A DNA stretch of 64,000 bases from Macellibacteroides fermentans (lineage in GTDB: Bacteria > Bacteroidota > Bacteroidia > Bacteroidales > Tannerellaceae), in assembly GCF_013409575.1 (NCBI RefSeq), contig NZ_JACCCY010000002.1:994501-1058500 (forward strand), written 5' to 3'. Position 1 is the stretch's first letter; every line of letters begins with the position of its first letter. Made by a program: the position numbers and the translations under genes. The notes under the pieces are model-generated. The model did no database searches. It saw nothing but the letters and a program-made list of their open reading frames with translations, and was not told where the DNA came from. This document shows, in pieces, positions 17,534 to 26,091 of this stretch.

Positions 17534-18790
17534 ATGAGCATATTGATAAAAGGGGCTTTGCTCCGGGGAGAGGTTACTGATATCCTGATTGAAGGAAAGT
17601 ATATCAGGGAGGTGGGCCCATCGCTTACCGTTACTGCGGATAGCTGTCTGGATGGCACTGGTAAAGCTGTGATTCCCGGGTTTGTGAATACCCATACCCA
17701 TGCAGCGATGACGCTCTTTCGTGGTTTTGCGGATGATATGCCGCTGATGCCCTGGCTGGAAGAAAAAATCTGGCCCAACGAAGCTAAGCTTACAATCGAG
17801 GATGTGTATTGGGGATCCCGGTTGGCTTGTCTGGAGATGATAAAAACCGGCACCACCACATTTTTGGATATGTATCATAAACATCAGTCCACTGCTCTGG
17901 CTGTGGAGGAGATGGGACTGCGCGCCACCTTGTGTGCGGTTGCTTTCGACCATTTTCAGCCCGAAAAAGCAGAAAAGGCCAAAGCATACATCCGGAAGAG
18001 CTTCGACGAGAGTATGGGATACAGCAAGCGGATCCGTTATGCTTTGGGGCCGCATGCCATATATACGGTGTCTGGCGAACTGCTGCAATGGCTGGATGAA
18101 TTTGCCAATGAGAATCAGTTGCCCCTGCATTTGCATTTGTCGGAGACTGCAACCGAGGTGGAAAATTCGATCCGGCAGTTCGGCTTGTCGCCCGTCCGCT
18201 ATCTGTATAAGTTAGGCATTCTGTCGCCGCGCCTCATACTGGCCCACGCTATCTGGCTGGATAGTGATGAAATCCGTATGTTGGCCGACCATGGGGTAAA
18301 GGTGGTTCATAATCCGCTGTCAAACATGAAACTTGCTTCGGGTATGGAGTTTAAATACAACGAGATGAGGGATGCCGGGGTAGTGGTAGGATTGGGAACC
18401 GATGGTTGTGCTTCGTCCAATAACCTGGATATGGTAGAGGCCATGAAGTTTGCCTCTCTGCTTGGTAAAAGCTGGCGGAAAGATCCGGAGGCGATGCCTG
18501 CGGGCGAAATGGTACGGATGGCTACGGCCAACGGTGCGCAGATTTTAGGATTGAACGCCGGCGAGATTAAACCGGGAACCCTGGCCGACCTGAGCCTGAT
18601 TAATTTAAAGTCGCCCGCTTTCACTCCCAACTTCAACTTGGAATCGAACCTGGTATATGCTGCCAACGGAAGCTGTATAGATACGGTTATCTGCGATGGG
18701 AAAATCCTGATGCAGAATGCCCGTGTTGCCGGTGAAGAAGAGATTCTGGAAAAGGCAGCAGCCGTGGCATACGACCTGATGAAGAGATAG
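17534..18790 (+). CDS. mtaD: 5-methylthioadenosine/S-adenosylhomocysteine deaminase-like amidohydrolase
   Basis: 418 residues of the amidohydrolase superfamily. Features: the HxH metal site in GFVNTHTHAAMTLFRGFADDMPL, the MTA/SAH deaminase-type WLEEKIWPNEAKLT, HLHLSETATEVENS, the histidine in LAHAIWLDSDEI, VVHNPLSNMKLASG and the catalytic aspartate in GLGTDGCASSNNLD. Enzymes of this type deaminate methylthioadenosine, S-adenosylhomocysteine and sometimes adenosine to the inosine forms. Purine nucleoside phosphorylase follows 105 bases downstream, so together they could salvage purines from SAM by-products. The preferred substrate is not determined by sequence alone. Confidence 0.88.
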   Translation: MSILIKGALLRGEVTDILIEGKYIREVGPSLTVTADSCLDGTGKAVIPGFVNTHTHAAMTLFRGFADDMPLMPWLEEKIWPNEAKLTIEDVYWGSRLACLEMIKTGTTTFLDMYHKHQSTALAVEEMGLRATLCAVAFDHFQPEKAEKAKAYIRKSFDESMGYSKRIRYALGPHAIYTVSGELLQWLDEFANENQLPLHLHLSETATEVENSIRQFGLSPVRYLYKLGILSPRLILAHAIWLDSDEIRMLADHGVKVVHNPLSNMKLASGMEFKYNEMRDAGVVVGLGTDGCASSNNLDMVEAMKFASLLGKSWRKDPEAMPAGEMVRMATANGAQILGLNAGEIKPGTLADLSLINLKSPAFTPNFNLESNLVYAANGSCIDTVICDGKILMQNARVAGEEEILEKAAAVAYDLMKR

Positions 18791-18895
18791 AGGCTATGAC
18801 TTTCGACTGGATGGCGCTCTGGTATGCCATTCTGAGTGCTATGTATTGAAATTATGTTTGTGGTTTTCACTTCAAGAAAGTAGAAAAATAGAATT

Positions 18896-19717
18896 ATGGA
18901 AGAACAGATGAAATTATACAACGAAGCAGCCGAATACATTGCTTCATGCATTGGGGAGACTCCCCGGATTGCTATCATATTGGGTAGCGGATTAGGTGCC
19001 CTGGCCGAACAGCTTACCGATGCGGTTGTTGTGCCCTATAAAGAAATTCCACACTTTGCCCGCTCTACAGCCGACGGGCACAAAGGTAATCTGATTTGCG
19101 GAAACCTGGGGGATGTAAGGGTGCTTGCCATGCAGGGCCGCTTTCACTATTACGAAGGTTATACCATGCAACAGGTTACCTTCCCCATCCGGGTGATGAA
19201 ATTGCTGGGAGTGGAGATTCTATTGGTTTCCAATGCGGCGGGAGGTATCAATACAACGTTTAAGATAGGAAATCTGATGATCATTACCGATCATATCAAT
19301 ATGTTGCCCAATCCGCTGATCGGACCAAACAACGAGGCCTTCGGTACCCGTTTCCCGGATATGACACGTACGTACGACCGCGAGCTGATTGCCCGTATGG
19401 AAGAGATAGCCCGCGAAAAGAACATTCCCTTAAAGCGGGGTGTGTATGTGGGACTGACCGGCCCATCTTACGAAACTCCGGCCGAATATGCTTTTTACGG
19501 AAAAGTCGGGGGTGATGCCATAGGTATGAGTACGGTGCCCGAAGTTATTATCGCTCGGCACTGTGGTATCAGGGTGTTTGGGATGTCTGTAATTACTAAC
19601 GAAGGCTATCACTTTGCCGACGATTTTGTGAACAGCGGCGAAGACGTTATCAAGGCAGCCAATGAGGCCTCTGCGATAATGACAACCCTTTTCAAGGCCC
19701 TGGTCGCCCGGATATAA
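18896..19717 (+). CDS. punA: Purine nucleoside phosphorylase (trimeric type)
   Basis: 273 residues, the usual length of the trimeric PNP family. Motifs: phosphate site [46 protein letters not shown], the signature [25 protein letters not shown], and the base-binding segment [15 protein letters not shown] ... GMSTVPEVI. It splits inosine and guanosine nucleosides with phosphate to give the base and ribose 1-phosphate. The upstream deaminase would supply inosine-type substrates. Confidence 0.94.
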   Translation: MEEQMKLYNEAAEYIASCIGETPRIAIILGSGLGALAEQLTDAVVVPYKEIPHFARSTADGHKGNLICGNLGDVRVLAMQGRFHYYEGYTMQQVTFPIRVMKLLGVEILLVSNAAGGINTTFKIGNLMIITDHINMLPNPLIGPNNEAFGTRFPDMTRTYDRELIARMEEIAREKNIPLKRGVYVGLTGPSYETPAEYAFYGKVGGDAIGMSTVPEVIIARHCGIRVFGMSVITNEGYHFADDFVNSGEDVIKAANEASAIMTTLFKALVARI

Positions 19718-19750
19718 TATGTATACTATTATTTAATTTTATATACTACC

Positions 19751-20521
19751 ATGAAAGATACGAGAAGAGATTTTCTTAAAAAAGGAATGGCTGCCGGTGT
19801 GGGTGCTTTGTTTATCCCAGAATTGGCTAAAGCTGCGGTGGCCAACCAAACCGCTGTGAAGGCAGCACCCCTTAAACTAAAAAAAGATGCTGTAATCTTG
19901 TTTCAGGGAGATTCTATAACCGATGCAGGCCGCGATAAGGCAAACAACCGTTGCAATACGTTGGAGCAACTTGGTTATGGATATTCCCTTTTTACGGCGA
20001 CAAGCATCCTGGAAAAACATGCGGCAAGTCAGCCTAAGATTTATAACAAAGGTATCAGCGGCAACAAAGTATTTCAGTTACGCGAACGATGGGAGATGGA
20101 TTGCCTTGCGCTGCAACCCGACGTACTGAGTATATTGATTGGGGTGAACGATTACTGGCATACGTTGAGCGGAGGTTATAAGGGAACTGTAGAGATCTAC
20201 GAAAACGACCTGCGCGATCTGCTGAAATATACAAAAGAAAAATTACCCAACGTACGCTTCGTTATTTGCGAACCTTTTGCCTTAAAAGGCGGATCGGCCA
20301 TCGAAAACGAACGTTGGTTCCCCATGTTCGATGCCTACAGGGTGGTAGCGGCAAAGCTGGCCAAAGAATTTGACGCCATATTTGTTCCCTTCCAGTCGGG
20401 ATTTGATGCCGCCATGAAGGTAGCCCCTGCACGGTATTGGGCAGGCGACGGCGTACACCCCGATCTGCCCGGCCGTCAGCTGATGGCTAACATGTGGCTT
20501 GAAGCAACGGGATTAAAATAA
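19751..20521 (+). CDS. SGNH/GDSL-family hydrolase with Tat-like signal
   Basis: 256 residues. The N-terminus TRRDFLKKGMAAGVGALF carries a twin-arginine-like RRDFLKK motif, suggesting export in folded form. SGNH blocks are clear: block I FQGDSITDAGR with the nucleophile serine, block II glycine in KGISGNKVFQLRER, block III IGVNDYWHTL, and block V GDGVHPDLPG with the Asp/His pair. The enzyme probably deacylates a carbohydrate or lipid in the periplasm. The exact ester is unknown. Confidence 0.88.
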   Translation: MKDTRRDFLKKGMAAGVGALFIPELAKAAVANQTAVKAAPLKLKKDAVILFQGDSITDAGRDKANNRCNTLEQLGYGYSLFTATSILEKHAASQPKIYNKGISGNKVFQLRERWEMDCLALQPDVLSILIGVNDYWHTLSGGYKGTVEIYENDLRDLLKYTKEKLPNVRFVICEPFALKGGSAIENERWFPMFDAYRVVAAKLAKEFDAIFVPFQSGFDAAMKVAPARYWAGDGVHPDLPGRQLMANMWLEATGLK

Positions 20522-20638
20522 AAGCATGCTGCAGACAACTTGCAGAAAGTGCGGAGTGCAAATATAGAAGTATATCTTTTTATAACTGGTTGATATCCTT
20601 GATGGAGTAAAAATGTTGTGAAAAAAATAACAAAGATG

Positions 20639-20670
20639 TTTGGTCAGTATTAAAATAACCTCTATATTTG
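20639..20670 (+). promoter_or_regulatory. Promoter of the tRNA cluster
   Basis: TTTG (20639-20642), 20 bases, then TATATTTG (20663-20670) fit the Bacteroidota consensus exactly. tRNA-Gly begins 12 bases later. Confidence 0.85.
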
Positions 20671-20681
20671 CACCCGTTATC

Positions 20682-20754
20682 GCGAAAGTAGCTCAGTTGG
20701 TAGAGCATAACCTTGCCAAGGTTAGGGTCGCGGGTTCGAGTCCCGTCTTTCGCT
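20682..20754 (+). tRNA. tRNA-Gly (GCC)
   Basis: The acceptor stem GCGAAAG pairs with CTTTCGC, the anticodon stem TAACC/GGTTA encloses loop TTGCCAA with anticodon GCC, and a normal T-arm with TTCGAGT is present. CCA is not encoded. It reads glycine codons GGC and GGU. First of three tRNAs likely made from one promoter. Confidence 0.96.
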
Positions 20755-20801
20755 CAAACAAAAGAGTAGCATGAGGTTACCTTTCAAAAAGTGTTGAAGC
20801 A

Positions 20802-20888
20802 GCCCGGGTGGCGGAATTGGTAGACGCGCTAGTTTCAGGTACTAGTGTAAGTAATTACGTGCAGGTTCGAGTCCTGTTCCGGGCACCA
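20802..20888 (+). tRNA. tRNA-Leu (CAG)
   Basis: The acceptor arm GCCCGGG/TCCGGGC, the anticodon stem CTAGT/ACTAG with loop TTCAGGT giving anticodon CAG, and a long variable arm typical of leucine tRNA are all visible. CCA is encoded at 20886-20888, unlike the two neighbouring tRNAs. Confidence 0.95.
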
Positions 20889-20895
20889 CTTCTAT

Positions 20896-20979
20896 GCGCA
20901 GGTGGTGGAATTGGTAGACACGCTACTTTGAGGGGGTAGTGCCGGTTTCGGTGTGTGAGTTCAAATCTCATCCTGCGTA
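20896..20979 (+). tRNA. tRNA-Leu (GAG)
   Basis: The acceptor arm GCGCAGG/CCTGCGT, the anticodon stem CTACT/GGTAG with loop TTGAGGG giving anticodon GAG, and a class II variable arm are visible. It lies seven bases after tRNA-Leu(CAG). No encoded CCA. Confidence 0.94.
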
Positions 20980-20984
20980 CTGCG

Positions 20985-21022
20985 AAAGCAGGCTACTCTA
21001 GGTGGGTGGTCTGCTTTTGTTA
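20985..21022 (+). terminator. Probable terminator of the tRNA cluster
   Basis: AAAGCAG pairs with CTGCTTT, followed by TTGTTATTT. The loop is about 19 bases. Confidence 0.5.
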
Positions 21023-21092
21023 TTTAGCTCCTTTTCTATACGTGATGCTAGTCTGGAAAATGAGATAAATATGTTTTTATTAGGGTAAAAAG

Positions 21093-21123
21093 TTGCGTAA
21101 GCTGAAAACTATGATTAACTTTG
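21093..21123 (+). promoter_or_regulatory. Promoter of the rpmB operon
   Basis: TTG at 21093-21095, 20 bases, then TAACTTTG at 21116-21123, matching TAnnTTTG. The start codon of rpmB lies 65 bases further on, leaving a leader that could carry control of the ribosomal operon. Confidence 0.65.
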
Positions 21124-21188
21124 CGCCCTGATTATGAGAGATTATATCGAATAGTTGCAAGTAATATAAAAAATAAAGGAAGATAGCG

Positions 21189-21428
21189 ATGTCTAAGATT
21201 TGTCAAATTACCGGAAAAAAAGCAATGGTTGGCAACAACGTTTCGCACTCTAAAAGGAGAACGAAGCGTAAGTTTGATGTTAACCTGTTCACAAAAAAGT
21301 TCTACTGGGTAGAGCAAGATTGTTGGGTTAGCCTGAATATTTCAGCCGCAGGCTTGCGTACTATCAATAAGATAGGATTGGATGAAGCAATTAAAAAAGC
21401 TGCTGAAAAAGGTTATTTAAACGCTTAA
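21189..21428 (+). CDS. rpmB: Large-subunit ribosomal protein bL28
   Basis: 79 residues. [21 protein letters not shown] and [17 protein letters not shown] are the standard bL28 start, here in the zinc-free form with one remaining cysteine. First gene of a short ribosomal operon with rpmG 17 bases downstream. Confidence 0.97.
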   Translation: MSKICQITGKKAMVGNNVSHSKRRTKRKFDVNLFTKKFYWVEQDCWVSLNISAAGLRTINKIGLDEAIKKAAEKGYLNA

Positions 21429-21445
21429 TTTGGAGGAAATAAGAA

Positions 21446-21634
21446 ATGGCAAAGAAAGCAAAAGGAAATAGAATTCAGGTTATTCTTGAGTGTACTGAAC
21501 ACAAAGAAAGCGGTATGCCCGGTACTTCCAGATATATCACTACGAAGAACAGAAAGAATACAACAGCAAGAATTGAGTTGAAAAAATACAACCCAATCTT
21601 GAAGAAGATGACAGTTCATAAAGAAATTAAGTAA
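21446..21634 (+). CDS. rpmG: Large-subunit ribosomal protein bL33
   Basis: 62 residues. [40 protein letters not shown] and [14 protein letters not shown] are the bL33 pattern. The CxxC pairs of zinc-binding bL33 are absent, so this is the zinc-independent type. It sits between rpmB and the DUF4295 gene. Confidence 0.97.
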   Translation: MAKKAKGNRIQVILECTEHKESGMPGTSRYITTKNRKNTTARIELKKYNPILKKMTVHKEIK

Positions 21635-21649
21635 TAGGAGATTTAAACA

Positions 21650-21802
21650 ATGGCAAAAAAAGTAGTAGCAGCGTTTAAAAAAGGCGACGGTCGTACTTAC
21701 TCTAAAGTAATCAAGATGGTAAAGTCTCCGAAAACAGGTGCATATACCTTCCAGGAAGAAATGGTTCCTAACGAAGCTGTAAAAGATTATTTCGCGAAAT
21801 AA
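21650..21802 (+). CDS. DUF4295 small basic protein, probable ribosome-associated
   Basis: 50 residues (MAKKVVAAFKKGDGRTYSK ... NEAVKDYFAK), very basic, 15 bases after rpmG and directly before a strong terminator. The family is found across Bacteroidota, always next to rpmB-rpmG as far as I know, which argues for a ribosomal or ribosome-assembly role. A phylum-specific large-subunit protein has been described in a Flavobacterium ribosome; I think this family is the match but cannot confirm it. The usual neighbour ftsY is not present here. Confidence 0.85.
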   Translation: MAKKVVAAFKKGDGRTYSKVIKMVKSPKTGAYTFQEEMVPNEAVKDYFAK

Positions 21803-21820
21803 TTGCACGCAAACGCATAA

Positions 21821-21855
21821 AAAAAAGGATGTCCCCCAAAAGGACATCCTTTTTT
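21821..21855 (+). terminator. Strong terminator of the rpmB operon
   Basis: AAAAAAGGATGTCC pairs perfectly with GGACATCCTTTTTT around a seven-base loop, followed by more T-rich sequence. It lies 19 bases after the DUF4295 stop. Confidence 0.93.
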
Positions 21856-21964
21856 ATTTTATTCCACTTTTGATCCGTTTGATTACCTTTTAAACGGAAT
21901 AATTTCTTAATTTTGCTCTGTTGTAATTTTTGAATAATAATAACAGATAAATAAATAAAGAGCT

Positions 21965-23089
21965 ATGAGATTCGATGTATCAAGTACTGCGCTACTTTCC
22001 CGCCTGCAGTCTATAAGCAAAGTAATTGCGTCTAAAAATTCTTTGCCAATACTGGACAGCTTCCTTTTCAACCTGGAAGGAAATAAATTAACAATGACAG
22101 CATCCGACTCCGAAACACGGTTGGTCACCTCTGTCGATGTAATGAATGCGCAGGGTAGCGGAGTATTTGCAGTCTCTGCAAAGATTCTGTTGGAGCCTTT
22201 GAAAGAGCTTCCCGAACAACCGCTTACGTTTGATATCAACGACGACAATCTGGAGATTTTCATTCATTTCCAAAATGGTAAATACAACTTTATCGGACAG
22301 AAAGGGGATACCTATCCGCAACAAAAGCCATTGGGACAGAACGTTGTTTCCATCCTTGTAGATGCACAGACATTGTTGAATGGTATCAGCCGTTCCATTT
22401 TTGCCACGGCGGACGATGAATTGCGTCCGGTTATGAATGGTATTTATTTCGATATCCATCCGGATAATCTTACTTTTGTTGCGTCCGACGGACATAAGTT
22501 GGTTCGTTTGCGTAATCTGTCTGTAAAATCGTCGGAAAAGGCATCTTTTATTCTTCCAAAGAAGCCGGCTAACCTGCTGAAAGCCGTGCTGGCAAAGGAA
22601 AGCGAAATGGTTACTATTAAGTTTGACGACAACAATGCTTACATCAACTGTACTAATTTTGAGATGGTTTGCCGTTTGATTGAAGGACGCTTCCCCAATT
22701 ATAACAGTGTAATTCCTCAGAACAATCCTCATAAAGTAATTATCGACCGTTTGTCGTTCCTGAATGCTCTTAAACGTGTTTCGGTTTTCTCTAATCCGGC
22801 AAGTAGTCTGGTTAAACTTCAACTAAAGGAAAATCAGCTGAAAGTTTCGGCTCAGGATATCGATTTCTCTACTGCGGCAGAGGAACTTATCGCTTGTCAG
22901 TTTGCGGGTGTGGAGTTAAGCATCGGGTTTAAGGCTACTTACCTTATCGAAATATTGAACAATATCAATTCGACCGAAGTTGTGGTTGAATTGGCCGATC
23001 CTTCCAGAGCGGGACTTATCATCCCGGCCGAGAACGAGGAGAATGAGGATCTGTTGATGTTGCTCATGCCAATGATGTTAAATGACTAA
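21965..23089 (+). CDS. dnaN: DNA polymerase III beta sliding clamp
   Basis: 374 residues, the usual clamp length. Three clamp domains are recognisable: RFDVSSTALLSRLQSISKVI to GVFAVSAKILLEPLKELP, then LLNGISRSIFATADDELRPVMNGIYF, then KVIIDRLSFLNALKRVSVFSN to the C-terminal LLMLLMPMMLND, in which the usual MPM(R/K)-type ending is modified. The ring tethers polymerase to DNA. An epsilon-like exonuclease gene follows ten bases later. Confidence 0.97.
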   Translation: MRFDVSSTALLSRLQSISKVIASKNSLPILDSFLFNLEGNKLTMTASDSETRLVTSVDVMNAQGSGVFAVSAKILLEPLKELPEQPLTFDINDDNLEIFIHFQNGKYNFIGQKGDTYPQQKPLGQNVVSILVDAQTLLNGISRSIFATADDELRPVMNGIYFDIHPDNLTFVASDGHKLVRLRNLSVKSSEKASFILPKKPANLLKAVLAKESEMVTIKFDDNNAYINCTNFEMVCRLIEGRFPNYNSVIPQNNPHKVIIDRLSFLNALKRVSVFSNPASSLVKLQLKENQLKVSAQDIDFSTAAEELIACQFAGVELSIGFKATYLIEILNNINSTEVVVELADPSRAGLIIPAENEENEDLLMLLMPMMLND

Positions 23090-23099
23090 CAATTAAATA

Positions 23100-23870
23100 A
23101 TGCAATTAAACTTAAAGAATCCGCTGGTTTTTTTCGATTTGGAAACTACAGGGATAAATATTGTAAAAGATCGTATTGTAGAGATTTCGTATGTGAAGGT
23201 TTTCCCCAATGGTAAGGAGGAGGTAAAAACGAGAAGAATTAATCCGGAGATGCCTATTCCTGCAGAATCTACTGCCATACATGGGATTACAGACGAGGAT
23301 GTAAAGGATTGTCCCACGTTCAAGGAGATTGCCAAATCTTTGGCAGCACAGATTGAAGGATGCGATCTGGCAGGATTTAATTCAAACCGTTTCGATATTC
23401 CGTTGCTTGTGGAAGAGTTTCTGCGTGCAGGGGTGGATCTGGATCTTAATAAAAGAAAGTTTGTGGATGTGCAGACCATCTTCCATAAGATGGAACAGCG
23501 TACCCTGGCGGCCGCCTATAAGTTTTATTGCGATAAAAGTCTTGAAAATGCACACTCGGCCGAAGCCGATACCTATGCAACTTACGAGGTGCTTAAGGCG
23601 CAGCTTGACCGGTATCCGGAGTTGGAAAATGATATCAAATATCTTTCTGAGTTTTCCAGCTTTAATACGAATGTAGACTTTGCCGGACGCATGGTTTACA
23701 ACGATAAAGGGGAAGAGGTTTTTAATTTTGGTAAATACAAAGGTCAACGTGTGGAAGATGTGCTTAAAAACGACCAGGGGTATTATGGCTGGATGATGCA
23801 GGGCGATTTTCCTTTAAATACAAAGAATGTGCTTACCCAGATTAAATTGAGAAGCTTCAATTCCAAATAA
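23100..23870 (+). CDS. DnaQ-family 3'-5' exonuclease (epsilon-like)
   Basis: 256 residues. Exo motifs of the DEDD superfamily: ExoI FFDLETTGINIVKDRIVEIS, ExoII DLAGFNSNRFDIPLLVEE, ExoIII AHSAEADTYATYEVL (H/D pair, DEDDh type). The C-terminal segment FNFGKYKGQRVEDVLKNDQGYYGWM is a small domain also seen in RNase T/ExoX-like proteins. It probably provides proofreading or DNA repair beside the clamp gene, just upstream in the same operon. Confidence 0.9.
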   Translation: MQLNLKNPLVFFDLETTGINIVKDRIVEISYVKVFPNGKEEVKTRRINPEMPIPAESTAIHGITDEDVKDCPTFKEIAKSLAAQIEGCDLAGFNSNRFDIPLLVEEFLRAGVDLDLNKRKFVDVQTIFHKMEQRTLAAAYKFYCDKSLENAHSAEADTYATYEVLKAQLDRYPELENDIKYLSEFSSFNTNVDFAGRMVYNDKGEEVFNFGKYKGQRVEDVLKNDQGYYGWMMQGDFPLNTKNVLTQIKLRSFNSK

Positions 23871-23948
23871 TCAGCTTACACATACAGGCGGGTATATTTG
23901 ATGGAAAGAACTTTTAGAGAAAAGAGGTTTAGATTATAACAGAAAAGC

Positions 23949-25151
23949 ATGCTAAAAGGTAAAAAAATAATATTGGGAATAACCGGGAGTATAGCTGCCT
24001 ACAAGGCTGCCTATATTATCCGGGCGCTTGTTAAGAAAGGAGCCGAAGTACAGGTTGTGATAACTCCCGGAGGTAAAGAATTCATCACACCCATCACGTT
24101 GTCTGCATTAAGCAGCAATCCGGTGATTAGCGAATTCTTTTCGAACCGTGATGGTTCATGGCACAGCCATGTGGATCTTGGCTTATGGGCAGATGCCATG
24201 CTTATTGCTCCGGCAACGGCTTCCTCTATTGGCAAAATGGCGAATGGTATTGCAGACAATATGTTGATCACCACTTATTTGTCTTGCAAGGCTCCGGTGT
24301 TTATTGCTCCGGCGATGGACCTGGATATGTTTGCTCATCCCTCAACACAACAAAATATTGAGAAACTACGATCTTTTGGTAACCATATCATCGAGCCGGG
24401 CGAAGGCGAACTTGCCAGCCACCTGGTAGGCAAGGGAAGGATGGAGGAACCCGATGCAATTGTGGGTGTACTTGACCGCTATTTTGATGGTTTGGGAAGC
24501 CTTACCCAAAAAAAGATTGTAATTACAGCCGGTCCTACATATGAAAAGATAGATCCGGTACGTTTTATAGGTAATTATTCGTCTGGCAAGATGGGATTTG
24601 CATTGGCAGAAGCCTGTGCAGCCCAGGGGGCCCAGGTTACATTGATAGCCGGACCGGTTTCCCTTAGCACCACTCATCCGGGCATACGAAGAATCGATGT
24701 TGAGTCGGCCGAAGAGATGTATCAGGCTGCAGTAAGGACTTTCCCCGATTCGGATGCTGCCATATTATGTGCTGCCGTAGCCGATTATCGCCCCGAGGTT
24801 CAATCGGACGAAAAGATAAAACGGGAAAAGACCGGCGATATCACCATGCATCTTGTGCCCAATCCGGATATTGCCGCCGCTTTGGGTAAAATGAAGCAGG
24901 CAGGTCAGCGTCTTGTAGGCTTTGCCCTCGAGACGACCAACGAAGTAGCGCATGCTACGGAAAAGCTTGAAAGGAAGAACCTGGATTTTATCGTGCTGAA
25001 TTCGTTAAAGGATAAAGGTGCCGGTTTCCGTTGCGATACCAACAAGGTATCTATTTTGGAAGCCAACGGCAAACTGACCGAATATCCTGTAAAGCCCAAA
25101 AATGAAGTTGCAGGGGATATCGTTGAAAAACTGGCATCGTTGTTGAAATAA
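23949..25151 (+). CDS. coaBC: Bifunctional phosphopantothenoylcysteine decarboxylase / phosphopantothenate-cysteine ligase
   Basis: 400 residues. The N-terminal half is the FMN-dependent CoaC domain (IILGITGSIAAYKAAYIIRA, SWHSHVDLGLWADAMLIAPA, IAPAMDLDMFAHPS with the PAMNxxM-like motif). The C-terminal half is the CoaB domain (VITAGPTYEKIDPVRFIGNYSSG, AAVADYRPE, EKIKREKTGD). Together they make 4'-phosphopantetheine for coenzyme A. The next gene is PorD-like and recN follows, a gene order I know from other Bacteroidales. Confidence 0.95.
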   Translation: MLKGKKIILGITGSIAAYKAAYIIRALVKKGAEVQVVITPGGKEFITPITLSALSSNPVISEFFSNRDGSWHSHVDLGLWADAMLIAPATASSIGKMANGIADNMLITTYLSCKAPVFIAPAMDLDMFAHPSTQQNIEKLRSFGNHIIEPGEGELASHLVGKGRMEEPDAIVGVLDRYFDGLGSLTQKKIVITAGPTYEKIDPVRFIGNYSSGKMGFALAEACAAQGAQVTLIAGPVSLSTTHPGIRRIDVESAEEMYQAAVRTFPDSDAAILCAAVADYRPEVQSDEKIKREKTGDITMHLVPNPDIAAALGKMKQAGQRLVGFALETTNEVAHATEKLERKNLDFIVLNSLKDKGAGFRCDTNKVSILEANGKLTEYPVKPKNEVAGDIVEKLASLLK

Positions 25152-25188
25152 AAGCATGTATTAACGTATAGAATAAAACCGATATAGA

Positions 25189-26085
25189 ATGAAGAAGCTG
25201 ATGTATGTGTTTGTATGCCTGTTGCTTTGTTTTACAGCCGGGGCGCAGGAACTCAATGCCCGGGTCACGATAAACAGTGACAAGGTGCAGGGAACCAACA
25301 AACAGGTGTTTACAACACTGCAGACGGCACTTACTGAGTTTATAAATAACCGGAGGTGGACGGATGCCACGTTTGCCGTGAACGAACGGATCGACTGTAC
25401 CTTTACGTTTATTATAAACGAAATGCCTTCCGAGTCGAGCTTCAAGGCCGAGTTACAGGTGCAGGCCCGTCGTCCGGTCTATAATTCGGGTTATTCCACT
25501 ACGTTGTTTAATTTTAGAGATACCCAGCTGGATTTCGACTATACCGAGTTCGAACCGCTGGACTACGCGCAGAATACCTTGCAGAGCAACCTTACCGCCT
25601 CGGTGGTTTTCTATATCTATGTTATCCTGGGACTGGATTTCGACAGCTTTGCACCCCAGGGAGGAACTGCCTATCTGCAACAAGCGATGCAGGTAACCAC
25701 CCTGGCTCAGTCGGAAATGGCCTGGAACGGATGGAAAGCATTCGATGGCAATCGTAACAGACATGCCCTGATTACTGCGCTGACCGACAATACCTCCGAG
25801 ATTTTCCGGAACTTCTGGTACACATACCATCGGAAAGGATTGGACGAGATGGCTGCAAATCCGGATCGCGGACGCACAACCATCATCGAGTCACTCCCTG
25901 TATTGCAGCAAATACAGTCGGCACGCCCCGGATCTGTTTTACTACAGCTTTTTTCGGATGGCAAGCTCGACGAGGTGACAGGTGTGTACACCAAAGCCAA
26001 TCAAACCGAAAAACAGGAGGGATTTAAACTCTTGTCGGCAATCTACCCAACGCAGACTACCCGTCTGGAATCTTTGAAAAAGTGA
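25189..26085 (+). CDS. porD: DUF4835 family protein, PorD-like
   Basis: 298 residues with a signal peptide (KKLMYVFVCLLLCFTAGAQ). Features of DUF4835: ELNARVTINSDKVQGTNKQVF, INEMPSESSFKAELQVQARRPVYNSGY, LDFDYTEFEPLDY and FYIYVILGLDFDSFAPQGG. This family is annotated as the type IX secretion component PorD in Porphyromonas relatives; its molecular role is unclear. It fits the T9SS sorting tail on the amylase at 44 kb. It sits between coaBC and recN. Confidence 0.85.
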   Translation: MKKLMYVFVCLLLCFTAGAQELNARVTINSDKVQGTNKQVFTTLQTALTEFINNRRWTDATFAVNERIDCTFTFIINEMPSESSFKAELQVQARRPVYNSGYSTTLFNFRDTQLDFDYTEFEPLDYAQNTLQSNLTASVVFYIYVILGLDFDSFAPQGGTAYLQQAMQVTTLAQSEMAWNGWKAFDGNRNRHALITALTDNTSEIFRNFWYTYHRKGLDEMAANPDRGRTTIIESLPVLQQIQSARPGSVLLQLFSDGKLDEVTGVYTKANQTEKQEGFKLLSAIYPTQTTRLESLKK

Positions 26086-26091
26086 TGCATT

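Noticed and set aside
17315-18136. Minus-strand frame of 273 residues opposite the helicase and deaminase genes
   Set aside because: Spans two real genes on the other strand and shows no family features.
20682-20979. tRNA cluster as an integration site for a mobile element
   Set aside because: No integrase, no direct repeat of a tRNA 3' end and only housekeeping genes follow.
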